Assembly: GCA_023846275.1 (NCBI GenBank)
Contig: JAIUJO010000185.1
Location: forward strand, 139,001-203,000
Direction: 5' to 3'
DNA: 64,000 bases
Origin: Vanilla planifolia
Lineage: Eukaryota; Streptophyta; Magnoliopsida; Asparagales; Orchidaceae
The position numbers were made by a program, and so were the translations under genes. The first letter of the stretch is position 1. Each line of letters starts with the position of its first letter. Below, piece after piece: positions 52,201 through 63,344 of this stretch. Under the pieces are notes generated by a model that searched no databases, was not told the DNA's origin, and worked only from the letters and a program-made list of their open reading frames with translations.

Positions 52201-55200
52201 GTGTGTGCACATTTATGTATGTGTGCATGCATGTGCTTGAGTTTATGTGTATGCACATGTGTTCTTTTTATGTGTTGGTGCATGCATGTGTGGAAGTATG
52301 CGTATGGGTGTGTGTGTTTGTGGATGGGTGTGTGTGTGTGTGTGCATGCATGTGTGCATGTCTATATGTGTAATGGTATAAGCATGTGGGCATATGTGTG
52401 AGCACATGGGTCTGTACATGTATATGTATTGTGTGTTCATGTGCTTACATGAATGCATGTCTACAGGTAAGTGTGTGTAATTATGTGTGTGTATGTATGT
52501 GCACACATTTGCATGCATGTGTGTGCACATGTGTCTGCCTTCATGTGTGTGTGTACATGTGTGTGTGTCCACACATGTGTGCAAAAGTGCATCTATGCAA
52601 GCATGAATGCATGTACATGTATTTGCATTCATGCATGAGTGTGTGTGCCTATGCTTGCATTTGTGTGTTTTTTGTGGTGTGAGTGTTCATGTGTGTATAC
52701 ATGTGTGCATGTGGGTGTGTGTTAGTGTGTACATATGCATTTGTGTGCATGTCAATTAGTGTGCATGTTTGTTTGTGTTTTGTGTGTGTGCGTATGCAAG
52801 TGTGTGTATATGGTTGCATATATGTTTGTATGTCTTTGTGTGCATGTGTGTGTGTGCATGTGTACGCATGTATTTGTGTTCAAGTATATGTGCATGTGTG
52901 CACGTGTGTGTGGTTTTGTGTTGGTGCTTCTAGAGGAATAGGTGTGTGTGTGTGCTTCTGTGTACTAGATGCATGTGCATGTGTGAGTGCATGTGTATGC
53001 GCATGTGTGGGCATGTGTGAGTAGGCATGTTTGTGTGTCTATGTGTGTGCACATGCACATGTGCGAGTGCATGCATGCATGCATGTGTGTGTGTGTACAT
53101 ATTTGTGTGTCCATATGTGTGTGTGTACATATTTGTGTGTCCATATGTGTGTGTGTGTATGCACATGCTTTAGCAAGTTTCAATGTATTATACACACATG
53201 TGTGCATGTACATGGTTGTGTTGTTGTATGTGTGTGTGTGCATGCATATGTGCACGTGAACATGTGCATGTGTGTGTGTGCATGTGTGCAACTATGGTTA
53301 AGCATGTTTTTTCCATTTGTTTGTGCACTTTTTTGTGTGTACAAGTGTGTGTGTGCTTCTCTATGTGTGAGAGTGTGCTGATGCACATGTGTGTTTTTCT
53401 GAGTGTGTGTATGGCTATGCATATCCATTTGTGTATGAATGTTTGTGTGTATGTGCATGCATTCGTGCACGTGTGTGTGTGTGTGCATGAGCATGTGCAT
53501 GTGTTTATGTGTATGTGTGTGCGAGTTTGTGATTGAGGGGTGAGTGTCAGTGTGTGTGTGTGTGAATTTCCTTGTGTATTTGTGTGGATGATTGTGCATA
53601 CATGTACATGTGTGTTTATGGGTATGTGTGTGTGTACATGAGTATGTGTGTGTATGTGTTCTTGTGTAATTATGTCTGCACATAGACACATGTTTATGTG
53701 TGGGTCTATCTGTGTGTGTGTGTGTGTGAATGCATATGCAAGTATATGATTTTGCATGTGCATGTGTGCACATATGTGTCTATGTGTTCTTGTTTCATTT
53801 GTGTGCGAGTGTTTTTGTGTTTATAACTTTGTTCTTATGTGTGTGTTCATATGTGTGTGCATCTGTATGTGCCTATGAGTACACTAATGCACACACTAAA
53901 GTGTATGTGTGCTTGCGTGTCTGTTTGGGAGAATGTGTGTATATGTGTGCCTGTGTGTGTGTGTGCATAAGTGTGAGTTTCTATGCTTGTGTGTGTACAT
54001 GTGTGGGTGCATGTTTGTGTACTTGTGTGCACATGTGTGTGTATATATGTTTGTGTGCTTGTGTATATGCATATGTGTGTGTATACATGCACATGTGGGT
54101 GTATATGTGCATGAGTGCATGTGTATTATGTGTGAAGGTGCATTCATGCATGCTTATGTGAGTCTATTTATGTGTGTGTATGTTTGTATGTGCATGTGTG
54201 TGTACATGTGTGCACATATGAGTGATGTGTGCATCTATGTTTATGTGTGTATAAGTGCATATGTGTGCACTTACGAAGGTGTCTGTGTGCGTTTGTGTGT
54301 GTTCTATAATTGCATGTGTGCATGTGTTTGGTTGTGGGTGTGTGCATGCGCAAGTGCTTGTACCTACATGTGTGTGCACATGTGCATGTGTGTTATGCAT
54401 GTTTTTGTTTGTATGTGTTTGTGTACATGCATATGGATTCTCATGTGTGTATGCATGCGTGTGCGTGTGCGTGTGTGTGTGTGTGTGCTACATGTGCATA
54501 TGTATAGGTGTATGTGGCTATGTGTCTAAATTTGTATATATGTGTGTGTGTCTACATATGTATCATTTGTGCATGCATTTGTTTGGGTTTGTGAGCATCC
54601 ATGTGTGGGTTTGTGCATTTGTGTACATGGTTGTGCATGTGTGCATGCGTGCCTATTAGGGCATGAGTGTGTCGGTGTTTGTGTGTGCTTGTGTACGTGC
54701 AAGCACGTGTGTACGCACACTCTCATATATTCATGTTGGGTGGGTGTGTGGGTTCATATATATGTTTGTGTGTGTAGGTATGCATGTGTGTGTGCATGCA
54801 TACATGCTTGTGTGTGTTTATATGTGGGTGTGTACAAGCACACACGTGTGAAGGTGAGAGCAAGTGTATGTGTCCTGTGTATAAGGGTGCATGTGTATGT
54901 GTGTTTACATGTGTGTGTGTGCATATGTGCATGCATATGTGCATACGTGTTTCTACATTTGCATGTACGTGCATAGGCGTGTGCCTATGTGTTCAAATGT
55001 GTGGGTGTGTGTTTATGTTGTATGTGTATGTGCATGCATGCAAGTGTGCATGTGCTTGTACTTGTGGACACATGTGCGTGTGTGTGTTTTCATGTTTATT
55101 TATGGCCATGTGTGTGTCCATGAGTTTGCACATGTGTGTGCATACACAAGTGTGTGTATGTGTGTATGTGTGTATGTGCATGTGTACATGTGTGAGTATG

Positions 55201-56975
55201 TGTGCATGTGCATCCAAGTATGTGTGTTTGCCTATGCATATGTGTGTGTATATGTTTGTGTTGTTTGCATGTGTGAGTGTGTTCATACATTATTACATGA
55301 ATGTGTGTGTGTGCTCGTGATTATGTACTTGTGTGTGTGCGCATGTGTGCATGTCAACGTCTATGCATGTGTGTAAATGTGTGTGTGCTTGTATATATGA
55401 ATGCATGAGTGTGTGAGCATGTTTGGTTGTGGATGTGTGCTTGCAATCATGTGGAAGTTTGCATAGGCATGTGCATGTGCACTTATATGTCTGCCTATAT
55501 GTCTTCATGTGAGTGCATATATGAGTGTGTATAGGTGTGTGCATGTATGTATGTATATATCTATGCATGTGCATGCATCTGAGTGTTCATGCATGTGTGC
55601 ATTTGGATGTGTGTCCATGTGCATGTGTTCTTTGGTGTGTGTGTGTGTGCCTATATACATGTGTTCATACATGTGTGTGTAAGCACATATGTCTGTGCAC
55701 TTGTATAAGCAAGAGTGTGCATGTGTGTGTGCATGTAGGTTTGTGTGTGAGTGTGTACATGTGCTTGTGGGGTGTGTCCATGTTTATGTATTTGCATGTG
55801 TATGTGTGTGTGGGTGTGTGTGTGGGTGTGCATATGTGTGCTTTCCTATGTGGATATGTTTGTGTGTGTGCATGCTTTTTGTGCATGAATGTGTTTGTCG
55901 TTGTGTGTGCATGTGCGTGTGTCCACATGTCTATGTGTTCAGCTACTTGTGTGCTTGTGCATCTATGTGTGCATTTGTGTGTCTATGTGCATGCATCTGT
56001 GTCTATAGTTTTTATGTACTTACACATTTTTGAGGGTGTATGCATGTGTGTTTGTATGTATGTGTGTATGTGCACATATATGTGTGTTTTTGCATCTACA
56101 TATATTTATGTGTGTGTGTGTGTGCTTGTCTATGTATGTTAGTGTGCGTTCATTTTTACCTACACGTTTTTTTGTGAGCATGTGCATGTGTGGTAGTGTG
56201 TTAGTGTGTGTTCATGTGAGCATGCTCGTGCACATGTGTGTGCAAATGTGCGCATGTGCGTGTGTGTCTACATTTGTGTGTTTTTGTATGTTTGTGTTTG
56301 TGGATTTGTGTGTGCATGTGTAAGTGTGTGTGTGCACATATGTGCATGCATGCATAAGTATATGTGTGTGTGTACATTTGTGCATGCTTGTGTATATGTA
56401 TATGTGTGTGTGTGTGCATGCCTTTGTGTGTGTCCCTAAACGTGTACATGTTTATGAGCTTTTGTGACCGCATGTGTATGTGCCTATGCATGTATGTGCA
56501 TGTGTTCGTGTGTTTGTTTATGCAAGTGTGGGTGTGGGCACATGTGTGCATGTGCATGCATGTTTGTTTGTGTGTATGTGTTCTTGTGTATGCATGTGTA
56601 CAATTGTGCTTTTGTGTGTGCATACCTATGAGCACATATGTTCTTATGTGTGTCCATGTGTGTGTGTATGCATGTGTGTATACATTTACGTGCCTATATA
56701 TTTTTGCATTTGTATTTCTTATTCTATAAGTGTGCACATGTCAATGTATGTGTGTGTGTACACACGTGTGCATGGGGGTTCGTGTACATGTGTGTGCGTA
56801 GACGTGTGCATGCATGTGTGTCTACACATGTCTATGTATGCATGTGCTTGTGTGTGCACAAGTGTGCTTATGTTCGAGTGCATGTGTATGTGTTTGTGTA
56901 TGCAAGTGCGTGTCTGTGTACATGTGTGTGCATAGTAATGTCTGTGTGCATGTGCATGCATGCATGTGTGTGTGC
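52201..56975. repeat. Terminal part of the TG arm
   Basis: Ordinary degenerate TG/GCATG array carries the 30-bp pair at 53091 and continues without change of character up to the orientation switch. The last clear TG run ends at about 56974. I see no gene, RNA gene or terminal motif marking the approach to the switch. Confidence 0.75.
53091..53150. repeat. Exact 30-bp tandem duplication
   Basis: Copies at 53091-53120 and 53121-53150 are identical. The unit contains ACATATTTG and GTCCATATG. Perfect identity in an otherwise diverged array indicates a very recent event or ongoing instability. Confidence 0.95.
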
Positions 56976-57013
56976 TACACATGTGCACTCACGGATGCAC
57001 ATATATGCATGAA
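56976..57013. other. Array orientation switch, TG-rich to CA-rich
   Basis: Within about 40 bp the + strand changes from TGTGTGTGC to AACACACACAC through a mixed segment containing CTACACATGTGCACTCACGG. All sequence to the left for 57 kb is TG-sense and nearly all to the right for 6 kb is CA-sense. I could not pair the two sides into a long palindrome by eye, so this is not a simple fresh foldback. It may be the edge of an old inversion, the meeting point of two independently grown arrays, or an assembly join. Confidence 0.85.
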
Positions 57014-59538
57014 CACACACACACACACATGCAGATATGCACATATTAACATGCATGTGCATACACAAAAATATACACCTAAACACACACACCCACACAT
57101 ATGCACACAAAGACACCTCCACTCACATACATATGCATACATTAATGTTAACTCATGCATAGAAGCACTCATGGATGCAACCATGCTTGCAAAATTTACA
57201 CATACATGCACACAACATTCCCATGCACACATACACACACACACACACACACTTGCACACATACACCCACACACGCATGCATGCACATGCACTTGCACTA
57301 ACACATGCACACACACATACACACCCATGGATATATAACTACAAATACATGCATACACACACACATCCACAAGCAGACTCACGTGACTTAAACACACATG
57401 CACATCCAAATGCACACACACATACACACACATATATATAGTTGTACAATCACACACACATGTATGCATATATACTTACACAAATGTATGCACCCTGTCA
57501 CGTGCACATAAGTGCACACACATGCACACATATATCCACACACACATGCACACTTACACATGGACTCATGCACACATGTGCTTGCACACACAAAGTTTCC
57601 AATTTGCACAAATGCACACAATCACACACATGCATGTACCTAAACGAACAAATGCACATACACGCACACATATAAACCTACACATGCGCTCACACATGTG
57701 CATGCACATGCACACACATGCTTGGATGCACACACACACATGCCTATTTACACAAAACACACATAAAAACATGAACACATTTGCATATATGTGCACACGA
57801 GCATGCAAACAGGCACACATGCTCACACACCCACTTGCACTCATACCCATGCACACACATAAACACATGCACACACACACACACAAACACAACCACACAT
57901 ACACACAAAACACACACACACACATGCACACATATAAATGCTCATGGACATATACACATTAGCAAAAACATATTCATGCGCAAACATACACACACACACA
58001 TGTGCACTTATGCTCTGACATGCATATGAATATGCACACAAACACATGAAAGCATGCACATAGACACAAACACACATGCATATACATGTGCATGCACACG
58101 TCTACACACACTCAAATGCACACTAACACTCACACATTCACACTCGCAAACATGCAAACACACTCATTCATGCACCAACATGAACACATAGACATCAACA
58201 AATGCTCACACATATACACAAGCATACACACACATGCAACCATATGTTCACACTCATAAATATACACCCACATGCTCACATGTAAGCATACATGTGCACA
58301 CACACACACATGCATACATATGTACAATCACACAAATGCAAACACACACATATGAACATACAAACACATCATCCATATGCACTAACATTTGCCCACGTAC
58401 ACACACAAATGCATGCACTTACGAATACATATGTATACATGCACATACAAAGACATATACTCACAAACCAACACATGTGAGCTCGTGCACATCAACAAAG
58501 ACACATAATCATATGGTTGTGCACACACATGCATAAACAAACACCCCCACACATACCCAGACATATGCATGCATAAGTACACACACAAGAAAACATAAGC
58601 ATAAGAACACACACAGACACACACCTGCATGCGGGCACACACACATGAAATCACACACACACCCACACACATAGACATGCATGAACACACAACACACACA
58701 AACAAGAACACAATTATGCTTGCACAAATAGACATAAGTAAACATACACACACATGTGCACAAGTACACACAAACACATGCATGCTTGTATACATGCACA
58801 CATGTACACACACACATGCACATAACCACGTGTACACACCTTGTTGCACAAACATGTCAACACACTCACACATGCATACATACATGAACATATGCAAAAT
58901 AGCACAAACACATGCACCTATGCACACACAAAAGCACACACGCACATACTAAGACACACAGAATCACAGGCATACACACACACACACTCACAAATAGGTT
59001 TACATGCACAAAGGCACATACACATGAAAATAAATGCACATCCACACACACTTGCATGCACACACATGCACACCTAAACACTTACATACACATACACTTA
59101 TTCACACACACACACACATGCTCAAACAAAGGTACACAAACATGCTTGCACACATACACACACACATGCACATGCATATACACACATGTATACACACACA
59201 CACTGAAGCAAATGCTTAAAAACACAATGTCATCCACACAAACACACACACACACAACACAGAAACAAACACAAATTTATACACCTGTATGAGCACAGAC
59301 ACAAAGACAAATATAGATGCATACAAAGATTTGTTTGTTCATGCAAACATATATACACATACATGAACTTGCACTTGCATGGACATGCACAGACATGCAC
59401 AACTGCTCACCCATTGACACTCATGCACAAGCATGCTTGAACAATCGCATGACATGCACACATGCATGCACCAATGCACACCCATAAGAAGACACAGGTT
59501 CACACACATACATATGCACACACACATGCATATGCACA

Positions 59539-59541
<3 letters not shown>

Positions 59542-59571
<30 letters not shown>
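59542..59571. repeat. (AC)15 microsatellite
   Basis: Thirty uninterrupted bases of AC, the longest perfect dinucleotide run I found in the CA arm. It is followed by AAGTAGAGATATG. Confidence 0.85.
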
Positions 59572-59573
<2 letters not shown>

Positions 59574-60404
59574 GTAGAGATATGTGTACACACAACATGC
59601 ACAAGCACACACACAAAAAAACACTCAAGCACGCACTCAAACACATGCACAATAAATAATGGACACAATCACGCACACATGCATGTGTGTACAAACGAAC
59701 GCATGCACACACACCCCCACACAATGCACATGTAGACATGCACTCTATGCACAAACACACACACACATGCACATAAAGACACTTGTGCACATACTCTCAC
59801 TCATGCTTTCATGCACACACTCACAAACACATGCACATTTGCACACATGCATGTATATACATACACACATACTCACACTCACATGTACACACACACCCAC
59901 ACAAAACAATGCCACTCACTTAAGCACATATACTTGCACACGAATGCAAGCATAGTAGTAGACATACATACACCCATGCACTCACAAAAGCACACACACA
60001 CACACACAAAGATACACACAAACACATGCACACACACCCACAAACACATAATCACACACACAAATGTACACAAACACATGCATACACATGCCCATGAACA
60101 TGCTTACATAAAATACACACACATACATGCACACACAAACACATGTGCACACAAATAGTCATGCATGAATAGGCATGCACACATAAAGAAATGCGCACCC
60201 CATACAGTCACATGCATCCTCATTCACATTAATGCATGCATACACACGACAACACAAATGCACACACTTGCACACATGCGTAATCATGCACACAAATGCA
60301 CATATGCATGCACATGAACACAAGTATTGTCTGCTCACACAAACACATGCAATCCTACACAACTATATGCACACACACTTGTGCACACATGCATAAACAT
60401 AGAT

Positions 60405-60458
60405 ACACACACACACATGCATAGGCATAAACACACACACACACATGCATAAGCATAA
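60405..60458. repeat. 26/28-bp tandem repeat
   Basis: An AC run followed by ATGCATAGGCATAA (60405-60430) is repeated as an AC run followed by ATGCATAAGCATAA (60431-60458). The copies differ by one AC unit and one G to A change. Confidence 0.8.
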
Positions 60459-60652
60459 ACAAACATGCACACACACACACACATGGATGCACATGTATAA
60501 AAAGACAAGCACACCTATACCAACACAAACACATACATGCACACACACCCACACTTGCACAAATGACATACATGCACACAAAATATTGCACAAACTCATG
60601 TGAGCACACACACACACACACACACAGAAACAAAGCCACACACACACACATG

Positions 60653-60794
60653 TGTGTGTGTTTGTGCATGTGTAAGTGTAAATATGCATGTGTGAACATG
60701 TACATATATACATGTGTGCACATACATGCAAACATGTATATATGTACATGTTCACACATGCATATTCACACTTACACATGCACAAACACACACA
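60653..60794. other. Near-perfect inverted repeat: 63-bp stem, 16-nt spacer
   Basis: Left arm 60653-60715 pairs with right arm 60732-60794 at 62 of 63 positions. The only mismatch is A60680 against C60767. Five of the 16 spacer positions on each side can extend the stem except for one mismatch (60717-60720 with 60727-60730 pair), leaving a 6-nt loop. The left arm is TG-sense, the only substantial TG island in the CA arm, while the right arm is in the local CA sense. The left arm is therefore most simply an inverted copy of the right arm, made by a foldback or template-switch event. The arms include non-array words (AAGTGTAAATATG, GAACATGTACATATATA), so pairing is specific and not a by-product of TG/CA composition. 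It could extrude as a cruciform or, if transcribed, form a long hairpin RNA. No promoter is visible. Confidence 0.95.
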
Positions 60795-63095
60795 ACCACT
60801 GACCCTCATGCACAATAATGCTTGAACACTCACACAGCAAGTACACATGCACACACCCACAAATGCATACACACAAGAACACTGTGCACACACATACATA
60901 GAGACACACATGTAGACATACACACAAACAAACATGTACACACCTATGCACACATAGTGTATCCACCTATATAGGCACGTGTGCCTACAAGCACACATAC
61001 ATGCAGTGGCATAGACACCCATAGAAACACAAGCTAACACACATGCACATGCATAGTCTCATAGAGATGCACACACACACATATAGGCTCATAAATAAGA
61101 AAGCACATGCATACACACATGCAAGGACACTCACCCACATGGACACACATGCACATACATATGGTCACACATATACATACAAAAGTATACTCATACGTGC
61201 ACTCACATAAATGCACACACACACAGACACATGCATGCCACACACCCACACATGGATGCATGCATAACAACTAAAACATGCTCAAACACTCAAACATATG
61301 TGCACATACACATACTCATGCATGCAAAAACACACACACAACATAAGCACATGCACACTTGCATACATGAGCACACACACATGCACACACACACATGTGC
61401 ATTACTACACATAAGCGTACACATGTGCACTCATTTGCACACACCCATGTGCAGAGACATGCACATACTCACACACATGCTCACATATGCACACACACAT
61501 GCATTAATACTCACGTAGAGAAATAGGCATGTACACTTATGCATATGCACATGCAGGTATACACACATGCACACACATAGACATTCACATGTGCCTATGC
61601 AAACAGACACAGACAAACACATGCACACATAATGACACATGTATAAGCATACTAACACACACCCACACATTAATGTAACCACATACATGCACTCACACAC
61701 ATATGCAGTCATATGCACACATACACATACATACACATACAAACACATGTGTGCGTCAACACACTTGAATAATTGATCACACATGCATGAACATACATAC
61801 ACACATGCACACACATATACATACAAGTGCACAAATACACATGCAAGTACATATGCACAAACACACATGCAAATATATGTGCATAAACACACGTGTGCAC
61901 TTGCTTACACACATGCACACCTATGCACACACACACACAATGCAAAAACATGCACATCTTACAAATGCACAAATATGCATGCACACACACATGCATACAC
62001 ATGTGTAGACACACATGCATAATCACACAAAAGCACATGCACACATGTACACACACCCAAACATTCACACACACATTTGCCTATGTACACACATAAACGT
62101 ACTCATGCACACACAAACATTCCACAAATGAATAAGGATACATGCAAGCTCAAATGCACATACACACATGTGAGAAGGAGCACATGCACTTGCATACACA
62201 TGTTATAGGTGCACACAACCATGCACACACATAAATACACACATATAATCCCACACACTAACATCCACACAGGCATACATATGCAAACAAAAACACATGC
62301 AAACCTACACACATGCAGAAGGTACACACAAATAAACATATCTGCACATATTCACATGAACACAAACACATGCATGCATGCAAACAAGGAGAACCATGCA
62401 CGCACACACTTACACAAACACACAAACACACAAACAAGCATACATACACACATGCATAAATGCACAAATGCACACTAGCACACACACAAACATGTGCATA
62501 CATCCATGTACATTTAGATATGCATGTACATGCACATGAACACACACATACACATGCATGCATATGCACAGATGCACAATACACACGTACAAATAGATAT
62601 GCACATTCACACACATGCACTCACACATATATATGTACTCACACACATATGCATACACAAGCACACATTCACATCAATAAATGCATACCCACATACCACC
62701 ACATGCACACACATGAACTCTTGCACCTAATCATGTACACTAGCACACACACATACATACATGAAAAATCACACAAAAGAACACAAGCACACACATGCAC
62801 ACACACATGCACACACATATGCACATATAAGCGTAAACAAATACATAGATACACCCACACAAATAAAATACATTCAATCACAAAAGCACATTGACAAATA
62901 TGAACAAACCTACATGTACACATAAGCACATGCATATCCACACATACTTGCTTGCACACACATGCACAAACATACATGCACAAACATAGACACAATATGC
63001 ACACATACAAATACTTGAACACACACACTAATGGACACAAACTTACACATAGGAACCCAGAAGAATAGACTTGCACAAACACACATGCTCACACC

Positions 63096-63344
63096 TATGA
63101 ACCATACAACATAAACATTCTCACTACATTCGTACAATCATTCATTTAATCATGAGTGGAATTATTTGATTATGCAACCTCAAACCCACAACACCACCAC
63201 ATTAGTGTCATCAACCAGCTAGTTTACTTTATTTCACTCTGGATAGATCCATTAGACATTAACTGCTTATTCTTCCTAATTACTTGGTCACCAATTAACA
63301 AACATATAACACAAAAACCATTCCTTAATTAATGCTACACATCA
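63096..63344. other. Unique AT-rich sequence between the two repeats
   Basis: After the CA array fades, about 250 bp of ordinary-complexity, AT-rich DNA follows, with words such as CATGAGTGGAATTATTTG, CCAGCTAGTTTACTTTATT and TTACTTGGTCACCAATTAAC. It has no open frame of note on either strand, no convincing promoter or polyadenylation arrangement and no RNA gene I can recognise. It is the only clearly single-copy stretch longer than 100 bp in the window and is the best anchor for locating the region in a genome. Confidence 0.8.

Larger units (their letters stand above)
1..56975. repeat. Degenerate TG/GCATG satellite-like array, TG-rich arm
   Basis: The + strand is a nearly unbroken mixture of TG, TATG, GCATG, CATG, GTTTG and GAGTG steps, with C and A mostly as CA within CATG or GCAC. 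Pure TG runs are short (the longest I found is 30 nt), so this is an old, heavily substituted dinucleotide-derived array and not a young microsatellite. Many substitutions keep the two-base register, as in GTTTG or GAGTG, so purines and pyrimidines alternate over long blocks. It begins before the window. No promoter, splice-bounded exon, RNA gene or transposon protein was recognised. Open frames here encode only Cys/Val/His/Met strings on + and Thr/His strings on -, which is what stop-free TG/CA sequence must give. Transcription is not indicated by anything visible. Confidence 0.95.
59420..60900. repeat. Higher-order spacing of about 1385 bp in the CA arm
   Basis: CTCATGCACAA at 59420 and 60805, and ATGCTTGAACA at 59433 and 60818, both give an offset of 1385. 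GAC or GACC precedes each copy. Downstream of both lie a GCACACCC or ACACACCC step and an AAGAA word. A weaker echo (ATGCTTGCACAAATAGACAT, 58717-58736) suggests older copies. The CA arm therefore has the same kind of kilobase-scale layering as the TG arm. Confidence 0.55.
57014..63095. repeat. Degenerate CA/CATG array, CA-rich arm
   Basis: The + strand is now built from CA, CATA, GCACA, CATG and ACAAAC steps, the reverse-complement vocabulary of the left arm. That suggests the same repeat family in opposite orientation. Open frames flip accordingly, with Thr/His strings on + and Cys/Val on -, confirming that they are compositional. TG words are rare here, with one marked exception at 60651-60692. 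The array fades into unique sequence around 63095. No gene or RNA gene was recognised. Confidence 0.95.

Noticed and set aside
50999-52240. 413-codon stop-free + frame, Cys/Val/His/Met-rich
   Set aside because: Composition is exactly that of translated TG/GCATG repeat, it lies in a higher-order repeat block, overlaps frames on both strands and shows no domain or start context.
1-56975. CRISPR-like array
   Set aside because: Repeats are degenerate and contiguous. There is no constant repeat separated by unique spacers, no leader and no cas gene.
62505-62532. 9-bp inverted repeat CATGTACAT in the CA arm
   Set aside because: Short and made of common self-complementary words, so not distinguishable from background.
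1-63095. Telomeric repeat
   Set aside because: I saw no TTAGGG or TTTAGGG runs. Yeast-type TG1-3 tracts lack the frequent CATG and GCAC words seen here, and the array reverses orientation internally.
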